The translations under genes and the position numbers were made by a program. The notes under the pieces are model-generated. The model was not told the DNA's origin. It did not search any database and worked only from the letters and a program-made list of their open reading frames with translations. A stretch of DNA of 64,000 nt from Davidsoniella eucalypti (taxonomy: Eukaryota > Ascomycota > Sordariomycetes > Microascales > Ceratocystidaceae), in assembly GCA_004009845.1 (NCBI GenBank), contig RMBW01000002.1, forward strand, positions 930,001 to 994,000, written 5' to 3'. Below, one piece after another: positions 1-8,728 of this stretch; the stretch's first letter is position 1; every line of letters starts with the position of its first letter.

Positions 1-292
1 GGAGTATCCAGTGCCTATGATGGTCAGACATGAGTGTATTATACGTGGACAGTTAGTGAAAGGACCGCGATACCTTGCTGAGCACCTTGATCACAGCCTT
101 GTTAGCTTCTCCTTCTCGTGCCTGGGCACTCACACATAGCTCGATAGCATTGTCGTTGATGGCGATAACGCCTTCTCGCACCTTGCTCGCGCCAGGCTTC
201 ACATGGCACTGCAAGAGAAGACTAGCAAAAGTATTCTTTTTAGTGGCTGCTATGAATCGTATTGGTGTGGACATGTCAGAATCAAAACGCAA
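1..292 (-). CDS. DUF167 (YggU/C15orf40-type) protein, partial
   Basis: Small protein of the DUF167/UPF0235 family, which occurs in bacteria and eukaryotes (human C15orf40) and has no firmly known function. The family core is visible: a strand reading LLLQCHVKPGASK, then a segment with AINDNAIELCVSA, then the conserved EGEANKAVIKVLSK helix. Exon 1 is 292..74. An intron at 73..15 has donor GTATCG, branch CACTAAC and acceptor ATAG. Exon 2 begins at 14 and leaves the window after about four codons (ALDT), in frame with exon 1. The start is either Met at 292 or Met at 274; the second gives MSTPIRF and looks equally good. The C-terminal third lies outside the window. Confidence 0.8.
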
Positions 293-1044
293 GGTTGTGC
301 TTTATGCTAGAGATATAGTACTGCTGATATCAGCTGTCAAAGATTGAAAATGGCAAAGCATTTGTCTAAGGGAAAACTTTCCACTATCTCCGAAAACCGT
401 ACTTCTAGAGCAAAAGATGTGGTAGCAAATGTCTTTTTTTTTGTCTAGGGTTTCTAGAGTTATTAGGGTCTCTTTGAGTGCGCGTTTTCATTGTTTTTTT
501 CTCTTGAAATATACGGGTTTTTCTCTTGATGCCTCTACATACATACTGACTAATCAGAACACATACACGATTAGGGCAAGCTCCGAACAACATTTAAACT
601 ACCTCTAGATCAATACCTCAATACCTCAATACCTTTTGCCTTTGCCTTTGCTTTCCCTTTCCTTAGTTGTGACTAAGTTTTACCTCAGTTTGTTACGCAG
701 TCATCTTGTGTAGTTATTTGGATGGGCTTACTAATATTCAAGAAAGAAAAAGAGAAAACATGCTGGAATATAGCTATATGCATCTTAAGGAAATAACTTT
801 AATATATGGCTTAGATGCGCATACCTAGACCCAGTTTTGTTCAATATACTTATGCTACGTACTTACCCCAGTCAAGTTACTCCAAATTTGACTCGAAATC
901 AAGCAGCTACCCCAATAGCACTACAGACTATGTCCGTATAATTTCTGAAGGAAATTTGCCTAGAGCTTGTAAATAGTAGATTCTACCTCCTCTTAAGCCT
1001 CACCTGTACCTTCTCTTGGATCACGATCAAGTATTGAGTTGGCC
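293..1044. other. Intergenic, divergent promoter region
   Basis: This stretch lies between the divergent DUF167 and enoyl-CoA hydratase genes and holds no supported gene. It contains a short direct repeat of the phrase aatacctc near 610-632. A pyrimidine-rich run follows at about 634-665, of the kind often found just upstream of transcription starts in filamentous fungi. No TATA box is evident. Confidence 0.5.
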
Positions 1045-2138
1045 ATGTCGTTTCTCCGCCGGAGCTTCCTGGCCCGCCATGCCTTCAGACGGCAATACTC
1101 GGCTGCCGCCCCGTCTTTTATCCGGGTGATGGACCTTCCAGCTCCCAACTCGGGCCATATTCGTGTACTCGAGCTCAACCGACCCGAAGCGAGAAACGCT
1201 ATTTCCGTGCAGCTACTAGCAGATCTGCGGCAGGAGATCGACGCCGTTGCCGCACAGTACGGACCGGAAGGCGAGGAGCTGCCGCAAAAGCCCTTGATGG
1301 GCGGCTCTATGGGCCCCAACAGAAAGGGAGCTACTAGAGCAGTTATCCTGGCTAGTGCTGTCAAGTCGTGTTTTTGCGCAGGCGCCGACTTGAAAGAACG
1401 CCGTGCAATGTCACAAGAAGAGTAGGTCGTTTATTCCTTTTCCCGTGTCGTTATTCTACCTGTAGGATCGATGACATCATTGGTGGCCAGCTTCTATGAC
1501 GAGCTCTACCCCTACATGCTTTGCCACTATGTGCTAACTGTATCGCTACGCTCTTTAGAACCACCCGCTTCTTAGATTTCCTGCGTGCCACACTATCGGC
1601 ACTATCGACACTGCCTATTCCTACTATATCAGCCATCTCGTCCGTTGCTCTCGGTGGCGGCCTCGAACTAGCTCTAGCAACTGACTTCCGTGTCCTCTCA
1701 TCGGTTGCCTCCGTTGGTCTGCCTGAGACGCGTCTCGGTATAATTCCAGGCGCCGGCGGTACCTATCGTCTCCCTGCTCTTATCGGTCTATCTCGTGCTC
1801 GCGACCTCATCCTCACGGGCCGTCGAGTCAATGCAACCGAAGCTTATATTATAGGCATTGCGGATCGCTTGGTCGAGGTTGTCCCTAGTGACAAAGAAGA
1901 GGAGAAGGAGAAGGTGCTCGACGAATCGCGGCTCGCTGTGCTTAGGCAGTCGGTACGCCTAGCTGAAGAGATCTGCCAAGGCGGCCCGGTGGCTATCCGG
2001 ACAGCGCTACAGGCCGTTCAATGGGCTAGCCCTGATGTTGAGAATCGTATGTATGAGCGTGTAGTCAAGACTGACGATCGCGATGAGGCGCTCAAGGCCT
2101 TTGCGGAAAAGCGGAAGCCAGTATTCAAGGGATTCTAA
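1045..2138 (+). CDS. Mitochondrial enoyl-CoA hydratase/isomerase (methylglutaconyl-CoA hydratase type)
   Basis: Crotonase-superfamily enzyme of 318 aa that hydrates an enoyl-CoA. It most resembles the AUH group, which acts on 3-methylglutaconyl-CoA in mitochondrial leucine breakdown. Exon 1 is 1045..1421 and exon 2 is 1559..2138. The 137-nt intron has donor GTAGGT, branch GCTAAC and acceptor TTTAG, and the join reads MSQEETTRFLDF. The N-terminus (MSFLRRSFLARHAFRRQYSA) is arginine-rich without acids, fitting a mitochondrial transit peptide. The oxyanion-hole segments CAGADLKER and SSVALGGGLELALATDF are present, as is the catalytic-region phrase GLPETRLGIIPGAGGT with its glutamate. The ATG at 1045 is preferred because the open frame upstream has no earlier ATG. 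A general short-chain enoyl-CoA hydratase is the alternative. Confidence 0.9.
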
Positions 2139-2410
2139 GGGAGACAAGTCCGCCTATTTGATAGCAATATAGCGAAGAACAGCACCCCTAGAACAAAGAA
2201 ATGGCATTTTTCTCTGGAACTCGACTCAGTTTCAGAAGCTTCATCTAGAGCTAGCCGGATCTGTGTTGTGGAGCTTTCTCCTCCCTTGTAGCCATGGGAA
2301 ACTGTCTTACATCAGAAAAAAGACGGCTCGCGATTGGTATTACATCACCATATCCGCCACCTCGAAGCAGCCGCCACATTCCAAGTTCGGTGACCGCAGC
2401 AGCATTTACT

Positions 2411-2417
2411 TATAAAA
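2411..2417 (+). promoter_or_regulatory. TATA box of the LEA-like gene
   Basis: TATAAAA lies 166 bp upstream of the LEA-like start codon. A pyrimidine-rich, ACA-rich leader follows (about 2470-2575), as expected for a strongly expressed or inducible fungal gene. The assignment rests on motif and position only. Confidence 0.45.
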
Positions 2418-2576
2418 AGAGCGGCCATGCCAGTCTCGGAATCATTTTAAATCTTGTATCTTTGCTTTTTATTTTACTCTCACTACATAATCATCAACAA
2501 TCTTTTTATTCCCTCTACAAATACACATATATACACAGTTTCTACCGATATCTACATCTCTCAACAATCTACAAAC

Positions 2577-3065
2577 ATGTCTTCGTTCCTTGTCACCCGG
2601 ACATTTGTCCGCCAGGCTCTTTTCGCCACAACACGGTCTTCCATCACCCTAACTGTGGTGCCATCGATTGTCGCTTATAGATCATTCTCAGTGGCGCCTG
2701 TGTTGAACAAGACTACGACGGAAGCCGTCAAGGACAGCCTCAAGGATGTCGGTAGCAAGATAGAAGGTGCTCTTGATGCTGCGCGTAAGTTCCACTACCA
2801 AAAAAAAACATTCTATATTGTATCAAGAATCATTAAATCCCAGCTAACTCTTGCCACGTTCTATATTATAGAATCCAAGACGAAAGATGCCGTTAGCAGC
2901 GTAGGCAAGGCTAGCAATGATCTGACTAAGAAGGCCGCCCAAGCCGCTTTCGATGTTGAAGGCAAGGCCGACGAGGTTGCCGACCAGGCTAAGAAGACCG
3001 CCGGTCAAGTCAAGGAGAAGGCAAATCAAGTGAAGGCTGATATTAAAACGGAGGTCAAGAAATAG
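2577..3065 (+). CDS. Small mitochondrial LEA-like helical protein
   Basis: Predicted 133-aa protein. Exon 1 is 2577..2784 and exon 2 is 2872..3065. The intron has donor GTAAGT, branch AGCTAAC and acceptor TATAG. Residues 1-40 are rich in Arg, Ser, Thr and Phe and almost free of acids, ending near YRSFSVAP, which resembles a mitochondrial presequence and cleavage region. The rest is an Ala/Lys/Asp-rich, repetitive amphipathic helix (VKDSLKDVGSKIEGALDAA, KADEVADQAKKTAGQVKEK), the pattern of group-3 LEA proteins that protect membranes or proteins during drying or stress. Such proteins are common in fungal mitochondria, but the function here is inferred from composition. Oddly, the 87-nt intron is a multiple of three with no stop, so an unspliced message would code for 162 aa. 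Confidence 0.75.
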   Translation: MSSFLVTRTFVRQALFATTRSSITLTVVPSIVAYRSFSVAPVLNKTTTEAVKDSLKDVGSKIEGALDAARKFHYQKKTFYIVSRIIKSQLTLATFYIIESKTKDAVSSVGKASNDLTKKAAQAAFDVEGKADEVADQAKKTAGQVKEKANQVKADIKTEVKK

Positions 3066-3110
3066 ATAACCATTACTATGTCCTAGTTACTACCATAGTT
3101 AATACGAAGC

Positions 3111-3116
3111 AATAAA
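3111..3116 (+). terminator. Possible poly(A) signal of the LEA-like gene
   Basis: AATAAA lies 46 bp after the stop codon and runs into a genomic A tract. The position suits a 3'-end processing signal, but A-rich DNA gives this motif easily. Confidence 0.3.
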
Positions 3117-3221
3117 AAAAAAAAACCAAGTACTCTTCCTCCGATGCCACATGCATACAATATATGATACTTCAACCAGTGAACCCACTTTGGACTAAGC
3201 AGAGGCAAAAGCAAAAGGATT

Positions 3222-3316
3222 GCTCACTACCAGGGTCGAACTGGCGACCTTCGCATTTACTTGATATTCGAGGCCGAATATTAGTACGACGCTCTAACCA
3301 ACTGAGCTAAGCGAGC
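3222..3316 (-). tRNA. tRNA-Ile (anticodon AAT) with intron
   Basis: Cloverleaf read on the minus strand. The acceptor stem GCTCGCT pairs with AGTGAGC with one G-U. The D-arm is GCTC-AGTTGGTTA-GAGC. The anticodon stem TCGTA pairs with TGCGA and the loop reads CTAATAA, giving anticodon AAT. The T-arm GCCAG-TTCGACC-CTGGT has the canonical TTCGA loop. A 22-nt intron sits after position 37, one base 3' of the anticodon, the standard place for nuclear tRNA introns. The next base on the strand (3221) gives discriminator A, as expected for Ile. It stands alone, right beside the retroelement island. Confidence 0.93.
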
Positions 3317-3356
3317 TTCGGAGAATGGTGGTGATACTTCCGTATATAGCAGATCA

Positions 3357-4010
3357 CCCGGAGCGGCGCCGGCCGGACTCGTACAACCTTCCCCAACCTT
3401 CCCTCCTACAACCCTCGGGGGGGTACCTTTGAGTTCGAGTACCTCCCCCTCCGTCCAAAGACGAATTTTTCCCCTTCGTCGTGGGTTTTAAGAGCGACCA
3501 GCACATATCCCCAATGTTGCTGTCCATTCTCGTTTTCTATTTCGACACTTGTCGTCTTCGAAGCACCGTTTTGTGAGGCCTTGAGCCCGTTTTCCCCTCT
3601 CGAGGGATGTTCTCACCAGCGACCGACCCCGCACCTTTTCGATCGTTGGTCTCCCGAGTCTATCCACTCACCTCAGGGAGCCACACTCACACACGGCGGG
3701 CAGCCTTTTGAAGGTTCCAGATGCCCGACCCCGCGGCGCGGGAATCTTGTCGCTGTTGCTTCATCCATAGCACCCGACTCGATTACGCCAAAATTTTCAT
3801 TCTTACGGCCACGATCACCAGCCTCTGCTCATAGTGGAGGTATGGACCACTAGTTCTTCGGGGCTAGGGGACGGTCTCGTCCCGCACATACAAAGCTATT
3901 GAGTTTGTCAAGCGGAAGACGTTAAATATCTGTCCGGTAACCAATCCGGCGTCGTATGATCTTAGTGATTTAGGTAGACGTTAAATATAATCAAATCAAA
4001 TCAAATACGA
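3357..4010 (+). mobile_element. LINE-like element copy A, internally rearranged
   Basis: Plus-strand copy of a repeat also present at 10758-11952 (minus) and 11953-12310 (plus). Approximate parts are: 3395-3545, a degenerate match to the end of the gag-like ORF of the minus copy (PPPSKDEFFPFVVGF-like reading); 3575-3855, a conserved ORF-like stretch beginning MSPFSPLEGC; and 3930-4010, the shared 3' end with CCGGTAACCAATCCGGCG followed by an AAATC-repeat tail. No reverse transcriptase is present in this copy. The 5' limit is uncertain; the copy starts within about 40 bp of the tRNA-Ile. The final words of the tail recur at 10742-10770. Confidence 0.65.
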
Positions 4011-4325
4011 GTGGATTTCGGAGTAGGATGCGGTGCGTGTGGGAAGGGACACAATACGAATAGTTCCAACAGGTTTTGGTGATTTAGGCGTAGAATCATC
4101 GTCAGAAGAGGATGGCGGGGTAGCGTATGCTACAAATTGGCAGCTTCGATTCTCGACGGGAACCTTTTTCTCTACGACAAAGACGTCGTTATGGACAACC
4201 ATGGCATCGTGGAAAAGCTGGGGTATGGTTGGCTGGGCTTCCTTCGTGGCAGGAAGAGTACGAGGATATTTGCTGACGTCCGTCGGAGCGAGGAAAGAGA
4301 CAGTGATTTCTGGTTCAGCAGCCAT
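4011..4325 (-). pseudogene. GNAT-type N-acetyltransferase, 5' half only
   Basis: From Met 4325 the frame gives about 100 residues typical of the N-terminal half of fungal GNAT acetyltransferases: an N-terminal leader, then the helix and strand AMVVHNDVFVVEKKVPVENR, an acidic loop (SSSDDDSTPKSPKP) and the strand PVGTIRIVSLP. The reading then runs straight into the 3' tail of element copy A and stops at 3996. The acetyl-CoA binding motif that should follow is missing, and nothing on the far side of the element (3066-3357) restores it. The gene therefore appears to have been cut by the insertion or a linked deletion. Confidence 0.7.
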
Positions 4326-5003
4326 GTTTGGTTTCGTGTAGAGCTTATAGATAGAGATAGTTATAAAGATGAGAAATCAATTAGGTTATTGCTTTTGTAG
4401 CTGTTACGTATATTATATGCTCTTAAATAGCGGCTTTCTTATATATAAACATATTAATATAGTTAGTTATACATATCATGTCTGCTTTGATGAACATCCT
4501 TCGGGGCAGCCCCACTAAATACAGTCAAACTAAGTGTAGATGAGTGTACATTGTAAAATCGATTCAAGCGCAAGCAAAGACCCACTTCTTCCTTGCATAT
4601 TGATGGACACCTCTCCCTGCAGAAACCCTAGTTCAGCTATGCTAGCTATTGTTACACACTGCTCAGTCCCAGAAATAAAAATGGGGTTTTTTTGTAAGTA
4701 AAGTAAATTGAGCTTACCATTTGCAGTATCCGCATTAGACGTCATAGAGAAGATTCCGTGAATATTTTGTGTATATCATCGCCATTTGGAATTTTATATG
4801 AATTCCAATTGGAAAAAAAGTAAGATTTTGAAGGATAATAACGCAAAAACGGTGAATCGAACCAATGACTTTTTTATAGCAGGAAAGACCAAGAATTGGG
4901 CACTATTCGTCTGAACATAAAGCCGGCAGAAAAACTTGCTTAGTAAGACCGCCCATAGCATATACAACTAAGTATTAACGATGCTAGAACTGTCTCGAAC
5001 ATA

Positions 5004-5110
5004 TACACAAGCCATTGAGTTTGTTGTCTTAGCGGAGGGGCGGACTTTCAATTACTTGTCAGGTATCCTAATCTGGCATCGTACACTCCTAGTGATTTAA
5101 TGGAACGTTC
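5004..5110 (+). repeat. Diverged copy of the LINE-like 3' end
   Basis: Aligns with the end of copy A: the phrase ATTGAGTTTGT, then a GGTATCCTAATCTGGC segment matching GGTAACCAATCCGGC, then CCTAGTGATTTA matching CTTAGTGATTTA. It is more diverged than the other copies and has lost the AAATC tail. Confidence 0.6.
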
Positions 5111-5849
5111 AGGAATCTTGCTAATACAACTAACTAGTTTAATCTATCTGAATATCAGTTACTCTTGTCCAACAACAACGCTGTATCTGTAGTTCTAGGG
5201 CACACTGAGATCTTAGACAGGCAGGCAGCTTGAACAAGTAAAGTAATAAAAGTTTGTGCAAATTTACCAAAAGAGTTCGGTACCTCGATGGTACCTACAT
5301 CTCTTGCCGCCGTCTCGGCCGTGTTCTCTTCTCTTGGTGTTCTGTGTTGTCGTCGGTGTTGTCGTTGTTCCTGTCCTTATCCTTCCCTTCCAGCTCATTC
5401 CATCCACTGGGGCGCCCCATCTTATCTTCATCATCCTCCTATCCATTCTCCCTCCTCCCTCAGAGTGTAGGGTGACTTCTACGAGTTTGTCCTGAGGTTG
5501 ATCATTCCCGCCTTGGAGCTAAGCGGACCAGGTTTGTTAGGTTTATCGCAGAGCTCCATCTCGCAGAAGCCGACACTCTACACCCTCTAAGTCCGTCTAA
5601 GTCCGTATGCGTGCGAGTTGGTTGGCGGCCTAATTCTTGTTCCTAGAAAGGATTGGCCAGGAAAGCGGTGAGTGGCCTAAGCGGTGAGTGAGGCCACTCC
5701 GGTGTTAATATTCAGCTAGGAACTGAACCATTAGACCATTCCCGACTTCCTGGCGAAAGGGTGACCTATAAATTAGTTTATAACACATGTCCATTGATCC
5801 GATAGGAAAAAGGCAAAACAACTTCAATTTTCACCACACTTGCGCTTTG

Positions 5850-5930
5850 GCTATGATTTTATTTTTGATTCAATTTTATTAAGGCGGAAATGGAGCTCTT
5901 GATAGCTATGTAGCACCTCGGTATCCTAAG
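5850..5930 (-). repeat. Dispersed short repeat (GAGCTCCATTTCC family), copy 1
   Basis: On the minus strand it reads TTAGGATACCG, then GGTGCTACATAGCTAT, GAGCTCCATTTCCGCC and an A/T-rich end. A second copy lies at 27141-27240 on the same strand. No target duplication is visible. It may be related to the ~40-bp retroposons at 13342, 18387 and 28335, which share ATAGCT...AGCTCCAT followed by A-rich sequence. Confidence 0.55.
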
Positions 5931-6449
5931 ATATGCACACAGCCCTAAACCAATACTAGTATACAATGTAAGGTGAAGGACAGCCTACTTCTCAAAAGTG
6001 TTCGTTATATGCTATTCCTGCGCATTTCAACTTCTAATCCTTTCCGGGAAAAACCACCTCATCAGGAACCTGTCTCAAAACCTCCGAGCATTTTGTAGAA
6101 TGCATCTTAAATTGCATTGAATCTTTGCTGACTAACACACCACGAACTCGTTATCATTTTGCACTACGAAACAAAGGATATCAAAACACATCAACACAAT
6201 GAGCCAATTTCCGACGGTGCATAACTGGATTCAAGAGTTTATGTTTGACTTTTTGTATTCATCAAAGGTTTCAATCGCTACAGCCGTTTCTTTTTGACCA
6301 GAGCATATAATAAAAGGGTATAGACCAAACTGCTCTTGGATACTTTCCTTGAGATGATTCGGCATGTATGCATTCAAAGTGTCCAATGAGCATTGAGCTG
6401 GAAAATCGGCAACCCATTGATTGTTCTTGTGTTTGTATCACACATTAAT

Positions 6450-8405
6450 TATCGCTGGGTTTGGGACGGTTGCTGCGCCGGAGGCTTAATCTTGGTGGGG
6501 CGGGCTTGGGATCTCTGGTGAGTTCCCTTGCGACCTGCACTTCCGACAAGATCTGGGTTGGGGCTCTGGCTTTTTTTCTTGCAACCCGGGAGCTGAGCAG
6601 AGGGCATCTCTGCACCACGGAGGTCCGAACAGATCTGGACTGTGGGAGTGACCACGAAGTACTCCTCACAACAGTGGCCGGTACACTTCCCCAAACATCT
6701 ATTCGTGCTGTGAGATATAGGATGGACAAGGCAGAGGAGCTCTTCCTGAAAGCTTGCGAAAAAGAATCCGCCAACCTCACGTCCGGACAGTTGTCAACCC
6801 CGGAGGGGCTGGACGAAGAAGCTCGAAGGATCACTCAAGTACTGGTCCGAGTGCTCGATGAGCCAATCCCAAAGACTGCTGGTAGAGGCGTTGGGAAGCG
6901 CTGGTGGAACGAGGCCTGCAAAGCCACAATCCAAGAGGCACGACGAGCGAAAGTTGCTTGGAGAGCAAACCGAACAGCTCTTTTCTGGCCAAAGGCTATG
7001 CTCGGGTGCGGCCATGCGGCGAGGAAAGCCAAGAAAGGGCTACGAATGACCGACATCATCAAGGTCTACCCCCAATTCATCTGCCCAAAGCCCGCCGCCC
7101 GTAACCACAATCCAAGACCGCCTACCACGGACCCCGCAGAGTGGAAGGATCTCTTTGGGGCAGCGACACGGGCATACGAAGACCCGACCATCCTCATTAC
7201 AAACGACGGTAACAGGTTTGTATTCGCTGAAGAAGTTCGGCAGGGAGATGTGTTCGGTCCGCTGTTCTTCGGCTTGGGGATGAGAAAGTTCGTAGAGAAG
7301 CTGAAGGAGACACTGGGACCAGGGGAGGAAGTCATGGCTTACCTCGACGACGTTGTCGTAGTTGGGCGACGCACGGACGTACCGGATACAGCGGCCACTT
7401 TGCTTGCAGATATGGAAATCGCAAGTCTAAGGTCCTCCGTATCCAGAACTGCCGTGAGTCGACCGGCATAGAGGTACTTGGCTCCTTCCTCGGCCCCACT
7501 GCCGCCCGACGACGCTTTCTCTACGACCGCATAGTTCGTCAAGCAGGCACACATCTCAGGCTGGAACAGTTGTCTCTGCAAGAGGCCCAACTGGTCCTCC
7601 GTCTTTGCACACAACAAACGCTCCGGCACCTGGTGAGAACCCTACGACCTTTGCCGTCTTTCCCGTCGCAACAGCCCAGGCCTACGCCGACTTGGAGTGT
7701 GTCCGGAACCCAGAAGCGACCCGCCCGGAGGAACTGCGGCGGCAGAAGGAAGACCCGACAATCGTCACGCTTCACGGGGAACACCCCTCAAGGGAAGCAG
7801 CTACCATTCTGAACAAGAGTTACAACGTTAAGATTGGTAAATGCCCCCCCCTGCGAGCAGTTCTACCCCATGGTGTTCTCCCAGGGCGGATCGATGGACC
7901 CGAGGTCTGAAAGTACGTTCAAGATACTACAACAACGTATGTCAAAGACCACTTCAGCCTGGCTCGCCCGAACCGTGGGCATCCTGATGGCTGAAACCCG
8001 AGTTGAGGCCCATTGGGTGACGGCGCAACACTCCCAGTCTGTCCCTCGGACTTGGGGAATCAAGACGAGGACGATTTTGCGGATTGTGAGGAGGGCTTCC
8101 TGGCCTGAGGAGCATGTGAATGATGTTTTTATTGGGTGCTGCTTTCTTTAGATGATTCTACAGCTGTGACAAGGTTTTTTTTTCGCTCTTCTTGTTTCCT
8201 CTATATTGCTTTTACTGCTTCTTTTTACTATTTCCTCTACTATTACCTTTCTTTGCTTTGCACTTATCGCTATATTTCAACCTAGTCTTTACACTTTGAA
8301 ATTGCCAAAACAACTTTAATATACAGGCACAACTTTAAATATCTGTCCGGTATCCAATCCGGCGTCGTATGATCTTAGTGATTTAGGTAGACGTTAAATA
8401 TAATC
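6450..8405 (+). mobile_element. Degenerate LINE (non-LTR retrotransposon) with 3' tail
   Basis: Plus-strand element carrying endonuclease and reverse transcriptase remnants, then a T-rich 3' region and the shared 3' end (8333-8405: TCTGTCCGGTATCCAATCC, then CTTAGTGATTTAGGTAGACG). The tail is split: the LTR element at 8406-10741 sits inside it, and AAATC repeats resume at 10746-10757. The 5' edge was not found and is set at the start of the readable endonuclease segment. Confidence 0.7.
6461..8151 (+). pseudogene. LINE endonuclease/reverse transcriptase, broken
   Basis: 6461-7430 codes for the end of an APE-type endonuclease with the GSDHEVLLTTV motif, a linker with KRWWNEACKATIQEARRA, and after an apparent junction near 7040 an RT palm with RQGDVFGPLFFGL and the catalytic YLDD at about 7340. 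Near 7430 the frame shifts; the downstream frame continues as STGIEVLGSFLGP and ends the RT/thumb region with RLCTQQTLRHLVRTLRP. Another shift leads to the C-terminal part at 7834-8151 (FYPMVFSQGGSMDP). The fingers domain is missing between linker and palm, so the product cannot be an active RT. Confidence 0.75.
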
Positions 8406-8624
8406 TGTGGGTATACAAGGGTTATCACCTAAGTTACTAATAGCGTATGCTGATTCTTAACGTGTGTAGTGATGATGATTGTGATGATTGTTGTTCTAGT
8501 GAGGGTAACGGTGCCTGCGCACCGTTGCCTGAATACATGATTCTGCTGGTAAACGCTGCCCGTACGCGGTCACGTGACCGTGACCCACATACGGTGGCAA
8601 TACCTGCACTGTGGTATACAGACA
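8406..8624 (-). repeat. LTR (3' LTR in element sense)
   Basis: 219 bp, plus-strand reading TGTGGGTATAC...GTATACAGACA. It holds two perfect inverted repeats: CGGTCACGTGACCG, with a central CACGTG E-box, and AACGGTGC-CTGC-GCACCGTT. It differs from the other LTR at GCGTATG versus GCATATG and at GGTGGC versus GGTGAC. Confidence 0.95.
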
Positions 8625-8728
8625 CTGGCAAATCTTCTCTTGGTGGAAGATTCACCAACATTGCCGTTGTGTCTAAATACCATGTATCCATCCCTGTGTC
8701 TATTCCCTCATCGTCCATCTCGTTATCC

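Larger units (their letters stand above)
4326..6449. other. Gene-poor stretch with repeat relics
   Basis: No intact gene is supported. 4530-4745 on the minus strand opens with MTSNADTANG followed by a donor GTAAGC, a branch-like GCTGAAC and acceptor TGCAG, and may be the start of a lost gene. 5004-5110 and 5850-5930 are repeat relics (separate entries). Near 5660-5690 the phrase gcggtgagtg occurs twice. The minus strand near 5720-5750 carries a GGTCTAATGGTT phrase like a tRNA D-arm, without the rest of a tRNA. Confidence 0.4.

Noticed and set aside
4841..4915. GGTTCGATTCACC T-arm-like sequence on the minus strand
   Set aside because: No acceptor or D-arm partner was found.
5715..5755. GGTCTAATGGTTCAG on the minus strand, like a tRNA A-box
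   Set aside because: No B-box at tRNA spacing and no cloverleaf. The nearest B-box-like word is about 240 bp away.
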